Source of the DNA: Kryptolebias marmoratus
Taxonomy: Eukaryota > Chordata > Actinopteri > Cyprinodontiformes > Rivulidae
Assembly: GCF_001649575.2 (NCBI RefSeq)
Contig: NC_051436.1
Span: 5,287,238 to 5,351,237 of the forward strand
Direction of reading: 5' to 3'
DNA: 64,000 nucleotides
The notes below the pieces were generated by a model. That model saw only the letters and a program-made list of their open reading frames with translations. It was not told where the DNA came from and did not search any database. Position numbers and translations under genes: made by a program. Shown piece after piece: positions 24,404 through 35,999 of the stretch (positions are counted from its first letter, which is position 1; every line of letters begins with the position of its first letter).

Positions 24404-24832
24404 GATAAGAATGGTCCAATAAATAACTTCACGCAGCATCGCCAATAAACCGCTCGACATCCTTTCAGTGCTTCTTTTCTAACATTCAACCAAACCAGAC
24501 AAGAAGTTTGAGGCTTCGGGTCACAGAGGCTAACCTGGCCTGAGGGCGACAGGCGAGCGGCTGCTGTTTTTCTTCCGTTTTACTCAGTTAGGGGGGGAGG
24601 ATGCTTGAAATGTTAGAATTAACAGGTGAAAAATGCAAGTGGAAAACAAAACAGACAAGAAATATCAACAAGAAGTCCACAGAATCTGGGTTGTAACCGA
24701 TAAACGTCTCCCCCCACTTTTTTGTTTTTCAGCCATTTTACGCAGAATTCGAATCCAAACGCAGATAAACGCCTAAAGAAGACCTGGAAGTGACCCGTCA
24801 GCTGCTGTCTGCGACCTTCTCCCGCTCTCTCG

Positions 24833-27800
24833 TTAGTGGGCGTGTGGTCTCCCGCGGCCTCTCCCCCTGCCGGCGCCGCCCGGCGGCCCGTCCATGCTGC
24901 TGCGGGGGTTTTTGATCGTCTCGTCCACCGACAGGATGAGGCAGGCCGCCTCCGACGCCGCCGTCAGGGCGTTGATCCTCACGATGGACGGCTCCCAGAC
25001 GCAGGCGGTGAAGTTGTCGGCGATGTCCTCGTTGTTGATGTCCACGCCGTACCAAATGCCGCCCTGTGAGGGGAAGTCAGCATCAACGCGGGCGGAACAT
25101 CGGAACAAACCGAGGGAGGGGGGCGGGTCACCGGTTTCCTACCTGTGCGTGTTTGGCGCGCAGCTTGTTGAGGATGTTCGTGGCATCGAAGCCGGCGTTG
25201 TCACACAGCTGGCGGGGGATGATCTCCAGGGCCTTGGCGTACGCTCCGATCAGCAGCTGCTGCTTCCCGGGGATGGTCCTGGAGTAATCCCGCAGGTACT
25301 TGGACAGCTCCATCTCGATGGCCCCGCCTCCCGCTACGATGGAGTCGTTCTGCAGAAAGAGTGAACGAGTCAGCTTGATCAGACCACAGACGGGGCAGAA
25401 GGTGGGTCCGGATCAAACGCTTGGATTTAGAAAGGCTGTAGGTTGTAGTGTCAAGACGAGAAGGCACATCTTCATCAGAAAGTCTCGTGAGCCGTGTGGC
25501 TGTTTTACGCCTGCGGCTAAATTAAGAAAACTTTGAGACGACTCTCCAACTACTCTGAGAGAAAATATGTTGAAGAAATTCTTCTTAAAACGCTCGAAAC
25601 TCCAGCGACAAGTCTGCAATTCACAAGATGATAACGAGAACTGCAACTGTTCAGAGACATTTTGGAGACTCCTTTGTACCTTAAAATAATTTTATCACTA
25701 AAAGGCAGACAAATTCTGAATAATTCTGTAAACATTTGTCACCAGCAGGAGTGTTTAACCCCAAACAAGTACGAACAACGAGCTCAAACAGATGGGAAGC
25801 TCAGGAAATCCTGGAAAACTCAAATCAGAAGAGTTAAAAGTTTGAGTCTCGTGTTTCTTCCTTTATGCGATGCTTTGCTTCACAGCGATAAGACACACCT
25901 CAATCCTTTCTTCACAACAAACTACTCGCTCATAGTTTCGTTTCAATTAGTCCAAAAACGCAAATCAATTATAAAGTGACACTTTTAAATTAAAACCTAA
26001 AATCTAAAACTTCTGGTTTCCATCGTGTTGCATCATAAGTTCAGCCAACGTTCCCAAATCGGCTCAAAACAAATCCTGTTAAAAAATAATCAGCACGATG
26101 CGTGGCGCGTAAAAGCGTAACGGACCTTGATGGCTCGGCGGACGATCATGATGGCGTCGTGCAGCGACCGCTCCGTCTCCTCCGTGAACTGCTCGGCTCC
26201 GCCCCTCAGGATGATGGTGCACGTCTTCGCCTTGGGGCAGCCCTTGAAGAAGTTGTACCTGTGAGAGAGAACGAGCGCTTCAAGCACCGCGTTCGCAGTT
26301 CAGACGGGATCGACGCCGCGTTCATTTCAGACAAACAGGAGGGTTTACGTAGAGATGCTTCAGCAGCAAAAATACGAAACAATTAAGAGTCTCGCCAGCC
26401 TATTCTAACTGTCCCACAAGACGTGAAGTTAGATGAAATTAATATTGTTAAAGAGAACAGATGCGGGAGGACCGTGTATCCTCGAGTTCTCCTACCTCTC
26501 TCCTCCCACCTGGACCTCTTCAAACAGCTCACACTGTCCCAGAACATCATCTGTCAGAGCTCCTACAGACGTCTGGATGGAGCCTCCGCAGGCCTGATGG
26601 TCACATTCAACACAAACACATCCATTCTTTTACATCAGCACAAATATTCAGGTTCAATTCACTCCAACAAGGCTGCATTTTTACTAAAAAAGGCTTGTTT
26701 TTAGTCAACTAAAACTAAAAACATTTTGTTGTTTTTAGATAAGCTTCATGATTCGTTCAATTTGTTTTCTTCTTACCATCATGGTCCTTTTCAGATCCTC
26801 CTCCTGCACCCGGCCGGCACAGAACAGGTCTCTGTCGGCGAAGTACTGGGTGGCCACGTCACCGATGGGCAGCTTGGATAAAACCACCTTGGCTCCCGAC
26901 TGATAGATCTTCTCCAGCTTGTCGTACAAGATGTTCCACTCAGCGTCCACGATGGCCTGGTAGTCCTGAAGACGAGGTTGGACAAACGTCAAGTTTTATA
27001 CTGAGGAAGAGAAGAAGAAGAAAACGTCCAGTTTGCTGCGTCGACGTCACACCTCCACAGATTTCACACGGACTTCTGCGTTGTCCTTCTCCGCCTTCAG
27101 CTCCAGCTCCACATTCAGCAGCGCGATCTTTGGGTTGTCGTAGCATTTCGGCTGCATCTCGAAGCCGGCGTAGGAGAAGGTTTTCTTGAAGGCGACCCCG
27201 GCAATCAACTGGGAATCCTGACCGGAGAGGGGAAAACGCAAAATAATACATCCAGAGACTCCAGATATTACACGGCGAAGGACAAGTTTCTAATAGTTTC
27301 TGAGCAATGACACCGACCTCGAGGGCTCCTCCCTGGACCTTCTTGATGCCGATCATCTTCAGAGACATCAGCTCTTCCAGAGACATGACGGCATCCACCA
27401 CCATCTTGGAGAAGAAGTCCTTCTGCCCGGCGATCAGCTTGGAGTTCAGAGCCGTGGCGGCGCATTTCTCCAGCAGCTGCCTCTGCTCCCTGAGGGGGCG
27501 GGAAACACAAAGTTTACGACCCGACCGCACAGGAGGAAGTAAACAAATCTCACCGGCAGACAGAGGGGGACGCTCACTGCTTGTCGTCTTTCTTCACGGA
27601 GACGGCGATTTCCTTGATCTTGTTGACGGCGAGGTTTGTGGCAGTGCGGAACGCCCTGATGATGGTCTGAGGGTGGAGCCCCTCCTCCACGTACGGCTTC
27701 AGCTGCTTCAGGAACTCTGCGGACAGGAGGGTGACGGATGTGGTGCCGTCGCCAACCTGAGGATCAACGCAGGAGCAAAAACGAACACGAGTCAGCTCGG

Positions 27801-29289
27801 TATGCATGGGGATTTAGACGCCTGCTCTGCCGATGGGACACGACGCTCACCTCGGCGTCCTGGGAGCGAGCGATGTCCACCAGAGTCTTGGCTGCAGGGT
27901 GAACCACATCCAGGAGTTTCAGAATGGTGGCGCCGTCGTTGGAAATCGTGGCTTTACCTGGAAAACGCAAACATTCGCGCGTTTCATTTAGGAAAAGCTT
28001 AAGATCTGGATGGTTTTTGTGTCTTTACTGATCCGCCTCTCCCCACCTCTGCCGTCCACCATCAGTTTGTCCATCCCCCGGGGTCCCAGGGTGGTCCGGA
28101 CAGCCTCAGCGATCACCTGCAGAGAACGTAAGAGGTGCATTCAGGGACTAAAACACTTCTCAGACATTCCTTTGTTTCAGACTACCACTCTCATTCTTCA
28201 GCAAAAGGGTTGGAATGTGTTTTAAAACCAGGATTCAGTTAATTAGCCGTCATGTGAACAAAGTAAAGACAAATACGAGGACAGATTCCTCTGACCTGGC
28301 AGGCATTGATGTTGCTGATGAGCTGAGGAATGCCCTGAGACGTGTCTGTCCCCTCCTTCAGCAGGATTACCGGTGTGGGCTGCAGGAAAAAAAAAAGAAA
28401 AATCAAACCAAAATAACAATTAAATGCCTGGAAGGAATGCTCTCAAGACTCGTATTTTAAGATTATACCTAAATTTAAATAAAGTAAACAAAAACAACAC
28501 AAATTTATGGTTGTAAACTTGTTTTTTCTACAATCAAATTCAGTTTAATCACCACAACATGCACTTCTGCAAATCACGGTGTGTTCGGATGGGCAAAGTT
28601 ACACATCAAAATCAACCCTGAGCCAATTTATTAACATATTATCACAATCCTACTATAACACTGACTCCTCATCTTCAAATTAAACAGCTTTGTAGCCAAA
28701 AATGGTGATAAAAACACCATCAGAAATGAAGTTGAGTGAGTGGCAGTAAATACCCGGATGTCTTCACTTTAGCCTGCACATTTTTTTTAACTTAAAGAAA
28801 GTCCGAAAAGAATAAATAAAGCCTGCTAAATCTGGGCAGGCTTGAATTAAGCTTTATTTTTTATCAGGACACATGCAGGCTTTATAACAAAGAAGCTTCC
28901 TATGCTGCAACTATTTGATTAAAACAAGCAGATAGACGATCACAAATCAAACCAAACCAAAAATGCAGCAAATTATTAAATTATAACCCTTAAAGTGGCC
29001 GATTAATTTTGTCTATTTATCCTTTTATGTTCGGTTATCTTCAATACACAAGCTGGCATCGCCCCTAGCATCATACGCCCATTGATTACAGGATGCTAAC
29101 AGTTTTTGGCTAACAATTTAATCGTCTTTTATTAACAGATTTATACGAAATAACAGCTTTTCGACACTGCCAACAGACAGTTACATCCAGTAAAAATGAC
29201 TCAGGTACAAACGCGGACCGATAAACTACAGGATGGAGACGGATTATGGCTCGTTAAGGGAACGTGAATGCTAATTCACTCACCATCAT
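24833..29289 (-). CDS. cct7: T-complex protein 1 subunit eta (CCT7), chaperonin TRiC subunit, 12 coding exons
   Basis: Exons in transcript order (minus strand): 29289-29284, 28379-28296, 28116-28047, 27957-27851, 27756-27578, 27489-27318, 27217-27053, 26965-26777, 26593-26496, 26258-26126, 25349-25143, 25063-24833. Every junction is GT-AG and in phase; total 546 aa against about 543 in human. The product is one of eight paralogous subunits of the cytosolic CCT/TRiC ring, which folds actin, tubulin and WD40 proteins using ATP. Group II chaperonin signatures are visible: NDGAT (60-64), GDGTT nucleotide motif (91-95) and [11 protein letters not shown] (about 406-416). Eta-specific stretches such as [12 protein letters not shown] at the N-terminus and a C-terminal [10 protein letters not shown] tail identify the subunit. 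The first coding exon encodes only Met-Met. The tail runs two residues (AH) past the mammalian ending. The long intron 1 and all other introns lack other genes. Confidence 0.97.
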
Positions 29290-29327
29290 CTTTGCAGTTC
29301 CTTCGAGAAGCTTTCCACCGGCATCCC

Positions 29328-29345
29328 ATCCCACAATGCTTTGCG
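29328..29345. promoter_or_regulatory. ZNF143/Staf-like binding motif in the cct7 proximal promoter/5' UTR
   Basis: ATCCCACAATGCTTTGCG matches 16 of 18 positions of the Staf/ZNF143 consensus YWCCCRNMATSCMYYRCR by eye. It sits 39-56 bp upstream of the cct7 start codon. ZNF143 sites are common in housekeeping and bidirectional promoters, which fits the divergent arrangement with the kelch gene. Binding is inferred. Confidence 0.5.
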
Positions 29346-29699
29346 GCTCTGGGCTGTGTTCAAGAACAAACCGCCATATATTCGTCAACGGCTTGAAATC
29401 TGTATTGAACGTTTGCTTTAAGTTTATAAAATAATATAAAATAATATAAAAACAAGACTAGGTAGTCATATCCTTATTAATGGCATTAATGCTGTATAAT
29501 ATGCAGTTTTTTTAAAATAAATTCTGCTCAAAAACTGTAGAAATAACGTATTTAATTTAGATTTGTTTCGTGTATGTATAGTTAAAAACATGTTATTCGT
29601 GAATATTTTTTTTGCATTTTCTTCTTATTTGTGAGCAATAACAAATTAAATCTTCATCAGAATCGCATGTGTCAATGTTTATAAGTTAAAATGTTAAAT

Positions 29700-30034
29700 T
29701 ATCTTCAAATTAAACGGACCTTGTAGTGCTTTTGAACGCAGCTTTACAGAGCCTGAGAGGCCGAGCTGGGGAGCGCTTGGTATGAACACAGGGGGTGGGC
29801 AGCGCGGACGGAGCTACTTTAAGGCAAGCAATGTAGCCCCGCCCCCGTCGTCTAGGACACGCTGAACAGTAAAACGCGCGCACGCAATCTTTTACCAAGA
29901 ACTCGCGCGTAGTTTAGAAACCGTACACACGGCTGAGGCGGGAGCGAGGCTGCTGTAGTCAGTCTTAACCTTTTTGATTCGTGTTAAACATAAATAAGAA
30001 CAGGGGAAAGGCTTTTGGGGAGTAAATCGTGACG
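29700..30034 (+). promoter_or_regulatory. GC-rich promoter region of the kelch gene
   Basis: The stretch before the kelch start codon turns GC- and CpG-rich. It includes a GC-box-like GCCCCGCCCCCGTC at 29836-29849 and CGCGCGCACGC at about 29875-29885. There is no convincing TATA box. About 745 bp separate the two divergent start codons. The AT-rich middle (29350-29700) holds no gene I can see. Confidence 0.45.
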
Positions 30035-33000
30035 ATGGAAGAGTTCGGAGTTTATGCCGTTTTCGGTGTAAACGGTCCGCCCCAAAGGCTGCTCAGGTAG
30101 GTTTTAAACAGACCCGTCACTTCTCCAACCCGCCATTTTTATAGGGAATATACAATAAAACACGTGGCAGCGACGACTGTTATTTCCGGTATTATTTCCC
30201 TGTGTGACAGTAGGCCAGTCTTCTCTTCATTTTCTGGTGTTTTTTTGTTTTTTTCCTCCCTCTTGTTTAGTTCGGACGGGTCGCGCAGGGTGTCCGTCGC
30301 AGTTCCCCCGTCTGTCCGGCAGGTGGTGCTGTTCAGCAGCGGGCCGTGGGGGGACAGGATCTGCGTCGACGCGGAGCTGAACGATGCTGATCGGATCCCC
30401 GTCACCATTGGAAAACTGACTCCTTTTAACAGGTACGACCGCCTTGACCCGTCAGAGTCGGGTTGCTGACCTAGATGTACAATCTGCGGCTCCTTTGGGG
30501 GATTCTTACCTGGCAGGATATTTAGATTAAATTTGTAAATATTACAAATATCCTGGAAAGAACAGTCAAATCTGCATTTTTTGTATTATTTTTTTGTGTT
30601 TGTGTTCTTCTATCCTCTGATGTGTGCAGAACAGTCCAAAAAATGCAGCTTGTTTCCTTTTGTGTCCACCATTTTATTATTAGGTGATGTCTTTGCTAGT
30701 TTGTGTGTGTGTTCTTTCTTCAAAACATCACATTTAATTCAACTTTCAGGAAGTAATTTTACATCTACAACCAATTAACTAATTAGTCAATCCAAGATCA
30801 ACCTTATCAAGCACAAAAACGACAATAACTCGGCCAATTTTACAGATATTTAGCTAAAATTTGGCGTGGTAGTAGCTGAGAGTCACCCCCAACGCATATT
30901 TTGAGAGCTACATCCTCTACAGTATTTTTGCTTAAACGTCAGCAATAACGTTTGGTGTCAAACGTGTCTATTTCGCCAATTATTTCATGTGTTTCTTTTG
31001 TTTTTAAGCTTGTGACTAAGAATCCACACCGACCCAACGTCTGGACTTTATTTCTGTTGATGTAAGATGAGTGTATCCTTTTCCTGAGCGCTTCTCGTTC
31101 GACCCTCAGGTGTTTGTCGTGGGAGCAGTGGGAGGAAGAGACGTGGACAGACGGCGTCACGCTGAGCGTCGCGCTGGAGGGAGGACTCCTGGTAACACAG
31201 GGACACGAGCTGTCTTTTAATGAGTGCATCTCAGGGGTGTTCTGGTGTCATCGCGGGGTGTTTTATTCTCTTTTCAGTCCAAATCGGAGCCAGAGTTGAT
31301 CCTGGCCGCAAAGGAATACACACCAAAGGTAGTCTGGTCGGGACGCACTTTCACTGAGAGAACGGTTTAGCTAAAACTGATGATGAGACAGCCATTCTGG
31401 TAATTCTTTTTTTTTTTTTTTTGGTCTTCTAAACATGCTACATCAGGACACGGCGGCTCCCCTCGCAGCTCGGGAGCTCAATGGCAAGAGGAAGCGAGAG
31501 CGATCGGCAGAAGGCGACGCCAGTAAGGTAGCAAAGGCGGGGGAGGAGGAGAACGTGTGTCCAAACAGTGCTGAGGAGAAGGCCGCGTCTGTGCGAAAGG
31601 TCGGAGGTCCGAGCGGCAGCAGGCAGAAGCTGTTTGCTCACGGAGCCGAATCCTCCAAGGCTAAGGCGGCAGGTGAGGAAGGAGGACGTCGTTCTGCTGC
31701 TCGGGTTCTCTGCGTCTCGCCGCACCTCTCAGCTCCGCTTCTCTTTCGTCCCGTTTCACAGTGAGCGAGGCAGGAGAGACACGTGGGACGGTGGGGAAAA
31801 CGCCTCCTCAGAGCGCAGCCAGGACGAAGAGCAGGCAGTCCAGGACTCCCACACAGACCGCCGGTGCGTCCCTGCAAACACAACATTGTGTTTTGTATCA
31901 TTTAGTCACATTTACTCACCTGTCTCCATCCTACAGCTGACAGGTTGATGCACATCGTTCAGGGTTCTTTTTTCACATGTGTGGCTTTAAAGCAGCACAT
32001 CCTTAAACTGAAATAAAAAAAGTGGATTTTTTTAGTTTGAAAACACAGACATGCTCAACCCTACTGCATTTTCTGTCCCTGAACTGCAAACCAGGATTAG
32101 TGTTTTAGCAAGTAAGCTTCAGGTTCGGCTCAGGATTGAGGCGGTTCAACTTTTTAACTTGGGTCTGTTACCACGGAAACTAGACCATGACACATTATCC
32201 TCTTCGTGTGGACGAGGCCAGCAGGTCACAGCCGTCCCTCCGTGAAGAGGTTCAGGTCTTTCGTTATTTATTTTCTTAAACTGGGAACAAATCAGGCCGA
32301 CTTCAGCCTGTAAGACTGGATCGTTTGAATGAACCTGGATCCTTTTCTGTCCTACGGTAAAGGTACAAGACGTCAGATCATTCTGAACTGAGCATCACAG
32401 TGATGTGTTGGCGTGTGTGTGTGTGTGTGTGTGTGTGCATTTATGTAATGTGTGTGTAAGTGTATCTGCAGCACCTCCCTGAAATGACAGACCTCACCAG
32501 GAGTCGTTCTTGGTTGACATTTGATTTTGTGTGCCTGCAGCGCCTCCGGTCAGGCCGTCGGGACGCTGGGGTCAAACTTTATGTCCCATCGACGCTCAGA
32601 CAGCGATTTTAATCGGCGGTCAGGGAGCCAAGATGCAGTTCTGCAAAGACCCCATGTGGAAGCTCTGCACGGGTCGGTCCACCGTAAGCTTCGAAACGTC
32701 CCTTTCTACCTGAAGACTGTGGGTTTGACTCTGCTCTCCGTCCTTTTAGAGGACATGTCCTGGGTGGCCGCGGAGACGCTGGCGGAGGGTCCGACCCCCG
32801 AGGCCAGGATCGGCCACACGGCCGTCTACGACCCCGACTCCAAACGCATCTTTGTGTTCGGAGGCTCCAAGAACAAGAAGTGGTTCAACGACGTTCACAT
32901 CCTGAACACGCAGAGCTGGAGGTGGAGCACGGTGGAGGTGCGTCCCGAGCTTGTTTGGACCGCACGTGTCCTCCGCCGTGTTTCGCTCAGGGTTGCAAAA

Positions 33001-34926
33001 TTCCAGGACTTTTTTCCAAAGTTGATGTGATTTAACAGGATTATTCCAGTATTTCCGGTTTATTCCCATGGACAGTTTTGAATTTTTGGGAGGTTTGCAG
33101 AAAGCGTCCGACCCTTGACGTCCTCCCCGTTCTCCCCCAGGCTCAGGGAAAGGTTCCCCCCCTGGCCTACCACAGCTGCAGCCTGTTCCTGGGGGAACTC
33201 TTCGTGCTGGGAGGGGTGTTTCCCCGGCCCAACCCGGAGCCTGACGGCTGCAGCGACTCGTTGTACATCTTCGACCCTCACCTCTCCATCTGGTACCAAC
33301 CCATCGTCACGGGGGACAAACCGTCGCCCCGATCCGGGTAACGAAGCTCCTTCCAGACGTTTTTAAGCCACTTCGGTGTCTGATCGATTTTTAAACCCGT
33401 CCTGCTGCATTTTCCCCCTTCAGTCACTCTGCGTGTGTGATTCAGGAGAGGTATATCTACGTGTTCGGGGGCTGGGACACTCCTGTCTGCTACAACGACA
33501 TGTACATGTTGGACCTCGGTGAGCTAAAAGATGAAACGCTCACATCTGCCTGTACACACACACACACACATCTATACGGGACGTATAAAGAAATAAAATG
33601 GATAACGTCTGTGTTTTTAGGTTTGATGGAGTTTTCCGTCGTGAAAACATCTGGGAAAGCCCCGTCTCCTCGAAGGTACAAGTGTTCATGACCTTTACTT
33701 TACTCCCAGAGTCTGATTATACGCTTCAAACAGTTTTAAACGTAAAATAAAATGACGTGTTCGCTTGTTGCAGCTGGCATGGCAGCGCTGCGCTCTCAGA
33801 CACCAAGTTCCTGATCCACGGCGGCTACAACGGGAACAACGCGCTCAGCGACACCTTCGTCTTTGACATCGGTGAGAATCAGTTTTAACAGTGTGAATAA
33901 ATTAAAGGCCGTTCATTCATCGAGTTCATGTCCGTTTCACACCAAGGCTACGTTCACACTGCAGCTGTTGATGCTCAACTCTGATTTTTTTTTTTTGCTT
34001 AAATCGGATTTTGTGTGTGCGTGGTCGTTCACGTTACATTTTAAACCCGACCTCCATCAGACTCCAGCTCCTAAAATGACCCTCAGGAGAAGAAGAAGAA
34101 GACATGGCGTCACGCTGACAGTTTACAGTAAATTTGGACGCTGTGAGAGTTGGTGTGAATGTGAAGCTGCTGTCCGATTGGAGCCGACTGTCCGTCCAAG
34201 CGATGACAAATAAAAGAAGACGCAGAAGAAAAAGAGCTTAGTCGTTAAGGATGAGCTTTTATTTTGAAGCTGCGGCTGCTGCATCTGTGAGGATGAAGAG
34301 TCGGAGTCAGGAGGCTTTCACGTGAGGGACCGACGTCCTTTCAGACGACTTCAGTCGCTCTATAAAACATCGATATGTATCCCATTCAGTCCCACGTACG
34401 AATATAAAAAAATCAGATTTGTCTTGTTCACGCTGCCGTGAGAAAATCTGACACGTGAAGCATCTTCCTGCAGTCTAAACGTAGCCTGAGATCATCTGGA
34501 GTTAAAGCTGTTTTGGTCAAATATTAAAAATATGTTACTATAAAATCTTGTACCATCTGTTAGCCCTCAGAGCAAGTGTTGTAAAGAACTATCAGCTACT
34601 ACCACAACAAATTAAAGCTCAATATCTCTACAACTACAATGTTTGTTTGTTTTGTTCCATACGTTTTTTTAAGATATCAAACAGAAATGTTTTGTTTTTC
34701 AGAGTCGAGCAGCTGGACGGAGCTGACGCTGCCTCGGCTCTCCGCCCCCAGGGCGGGACACTCCATCATCGCCATGGAAACGCCCGGTCGCCATCACCCC
34801 CCGGAGGACGACAGCCCCGGGTCCGTCAGAAGGACTCTGCTGGTGTTCGGCGGTGGAGACAACGAGGGGAACTTCTACTCCGACCTGACGGCGGTTCCTG
34901 TGGAGGAGCTGCTCAGCGCTCTTTGA
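30035..34926 (+). CDS. Kelch-repeat protein with a conserved-looking N-terminal domain and a charged linker, 13 coding exons
   Basis: Exons: 30035-30096, 30271-30432, 31110-31191, 31278-31328, 31447-31672, 31762-31863, 32541-32672, 32750-32937, 33141-33337, 33424-33518, 33621-33675, 33774-33871, 34703-34926; all GT-AG and in phase, 557 aa. Residues 1-119 form a non-repetitive domain starting MEEFGVYAVFGVNGPPQRLL that I cannot assign. About 120-240 is a Lys/Arg/Glu/Ser-rich linker (GKRKRERS, TKSRQSRTP) that could carry a nuclear signal. The rest is a run of kelch blades with typical GG and spaced Tyr/Trp: ILIGGQG, IFVFGGSKNKKWFNDVHIL, FVLGGVFPRP, YIYVFGGWDTPVCYNDMYML, FLIHGGYNGNNALSDTFVF, LVFGGGDNEGNFYSDL. 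These would build one beta-propeller for protein binding. It resembles RABEPK-type kelch proteins in the propeller but has the extra N-terminal half. The start has a fair Kozak context (GACGATGG). Confidence 0.88.
30770..30960 (-). mobile_element. TIR-family fragment in the kelch gene intron 2
   Basis: Contains CAATTTTACAGATATTTAGC and GTGGTAGTAGCTGAGAGTC, reverse complements of the internal unit. No termini. Confidence 0.6.
33945..34487. mobile_element. Non-autonomous DNA transposon (MITE) in the last intron of the kelch gene
   Basis: The termini AGGCTACGTTCACACTGCAG (33945-33964) and CTGCAGTCTAAACGTAGCCT (34468-34487) are inverted repeats with 18 of 20 matches. Subterminal TCTGATTTTTTTT and AAAAAAATCAGA are also inverted. 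There is no protein-coding capacity. It accounts for much of the 831-bp intron 12. Confidence 0.75.
34530..34640 (+). mobile_element. Short TIR-family fragment
   Basis: ATCAGCTACTACCACAACA followed by AAAGCTCAATATCTCTACAA matches the internal unit in plus orientation. It lies immediately upstream of the last kelch exon. Confidence 0.5.
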
Positions 34927-35400
34927 GGCGGGGAAAGTTTGAACTTCCTGTCCGCACGTGAAGCTGATTCAACATCTTTCCTCAAGGTTTTATGTTCCTT
35001 TATTTTGTCTTGTTTGCTTTGTTGAATTGAGTCTTTTTTTATTTCCAGTTTGTGTGGAAAAAGGCATTAAAGTTTCATTTATTTGCAGGTTAGTTGTAGA
35101 TTTTAACCTCAGATTTCCGTCTCAAAATCTTTTCTTTATAGTAAACAACAACAAAAAGACAAACTTTTTTTAATATTTCACACCACAGATTTATTATTTA
35201 GATCATTAATTGAAAAAAATGCACATACATGTAAAACTTCTTTTCTCAGATGTTTTATTTTCTTGTTTTTTTGTTTTATAAACAAACAAGGATGCAATTA
35301 CATAAAAATATATTTTATTTTGTTCAGATACTGTTGAAATATTCTTTAAAATTGTTGCATTTTTCATTCGGCTTCTGTTTATGTTGAATAAATAATTATC
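34927..35400 (+). other. 3' UTR of the kelch gene with poly(A) signals
   Basis: The region after the stop is T-rich and non-coding. An ATTAAA at 35066-35071 and an AATAAA at 35387-35392 are candidate poly(A) signals. No further exon-like sequence follows. Confidence 0.5.
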
Positions 35401-35739
35401 TTTTGAGCTAAATCTTCCCTTAAGGTACTTTTTATCATCTTTATATAGAGAGAAAACTCAACTTTATTAATTTATTCACCTTTTCAGTCTGATCTAAAGC
35501 TACACCAGGTGTATTTTATTCTAAAACATGTCAGATTGATGTAATTTAAATAATTTGGGGCGATTTAAAACCAAAAGGCTCACTAGCAGATCTGTGACGA
35601 TGGTGTCATAAAAATGTCTGTTTCAGCCTTAAAGGGACAGTTCAAATCTTTAGAAGTGAGGTTTAATATCAGTTAAGAGAAATGGGCTGTTATGTTATTT
35701 GTACACATACAACTCTAAAATCAGTTCCCTACAGAAACA

Positions 35740-35990
35740 TTTTGTTGGTGATATTCACACCGAGAGACAGTTTCAGAGCTATCCAGTGATTACTTTCTGA
35801 CAGCTTCATTCAAATCCATCCACGCTCTGATTCATGACAGATTTTGCTAACAGAAAAAGTCGATCTGTCTGAGCTAAGAGTATCTGTTGGGGGATCAGTC
35901 TCAGCTACTACCACACCGAATCTTTAGCTTGACACTTAAAACTGACCGAGTTATAGTCAGTTAAATACACTGAAATCAGCTACAATCAGT
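35740..35990 (+). mobile_element. TIR-family fragment, intergenic
   Basis: CCAGTGATTACTTTCTGACAG, then TTTTGCTAACAG and TCAGCTACTACCACACCGAA follow the order of the internal unit in plus orientation. It lies between the kelch gene and mark2. Confidence 0.6.
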
Positions 35991-35999
35991 TCAATCTCC

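Noticed and set aside
27307..28002. 231-codon plus-strand open frame
   Set aside because: It is antisense to cct7 exons 4-6; the minus strand gives the conserved chaperonin sequence.
31568..31948. 126-codon frame overlapping kelch exons 5-6
   Set aside because: It crosses the intron in another frame; in-phase splicing of the kelch gene explains the DNA.
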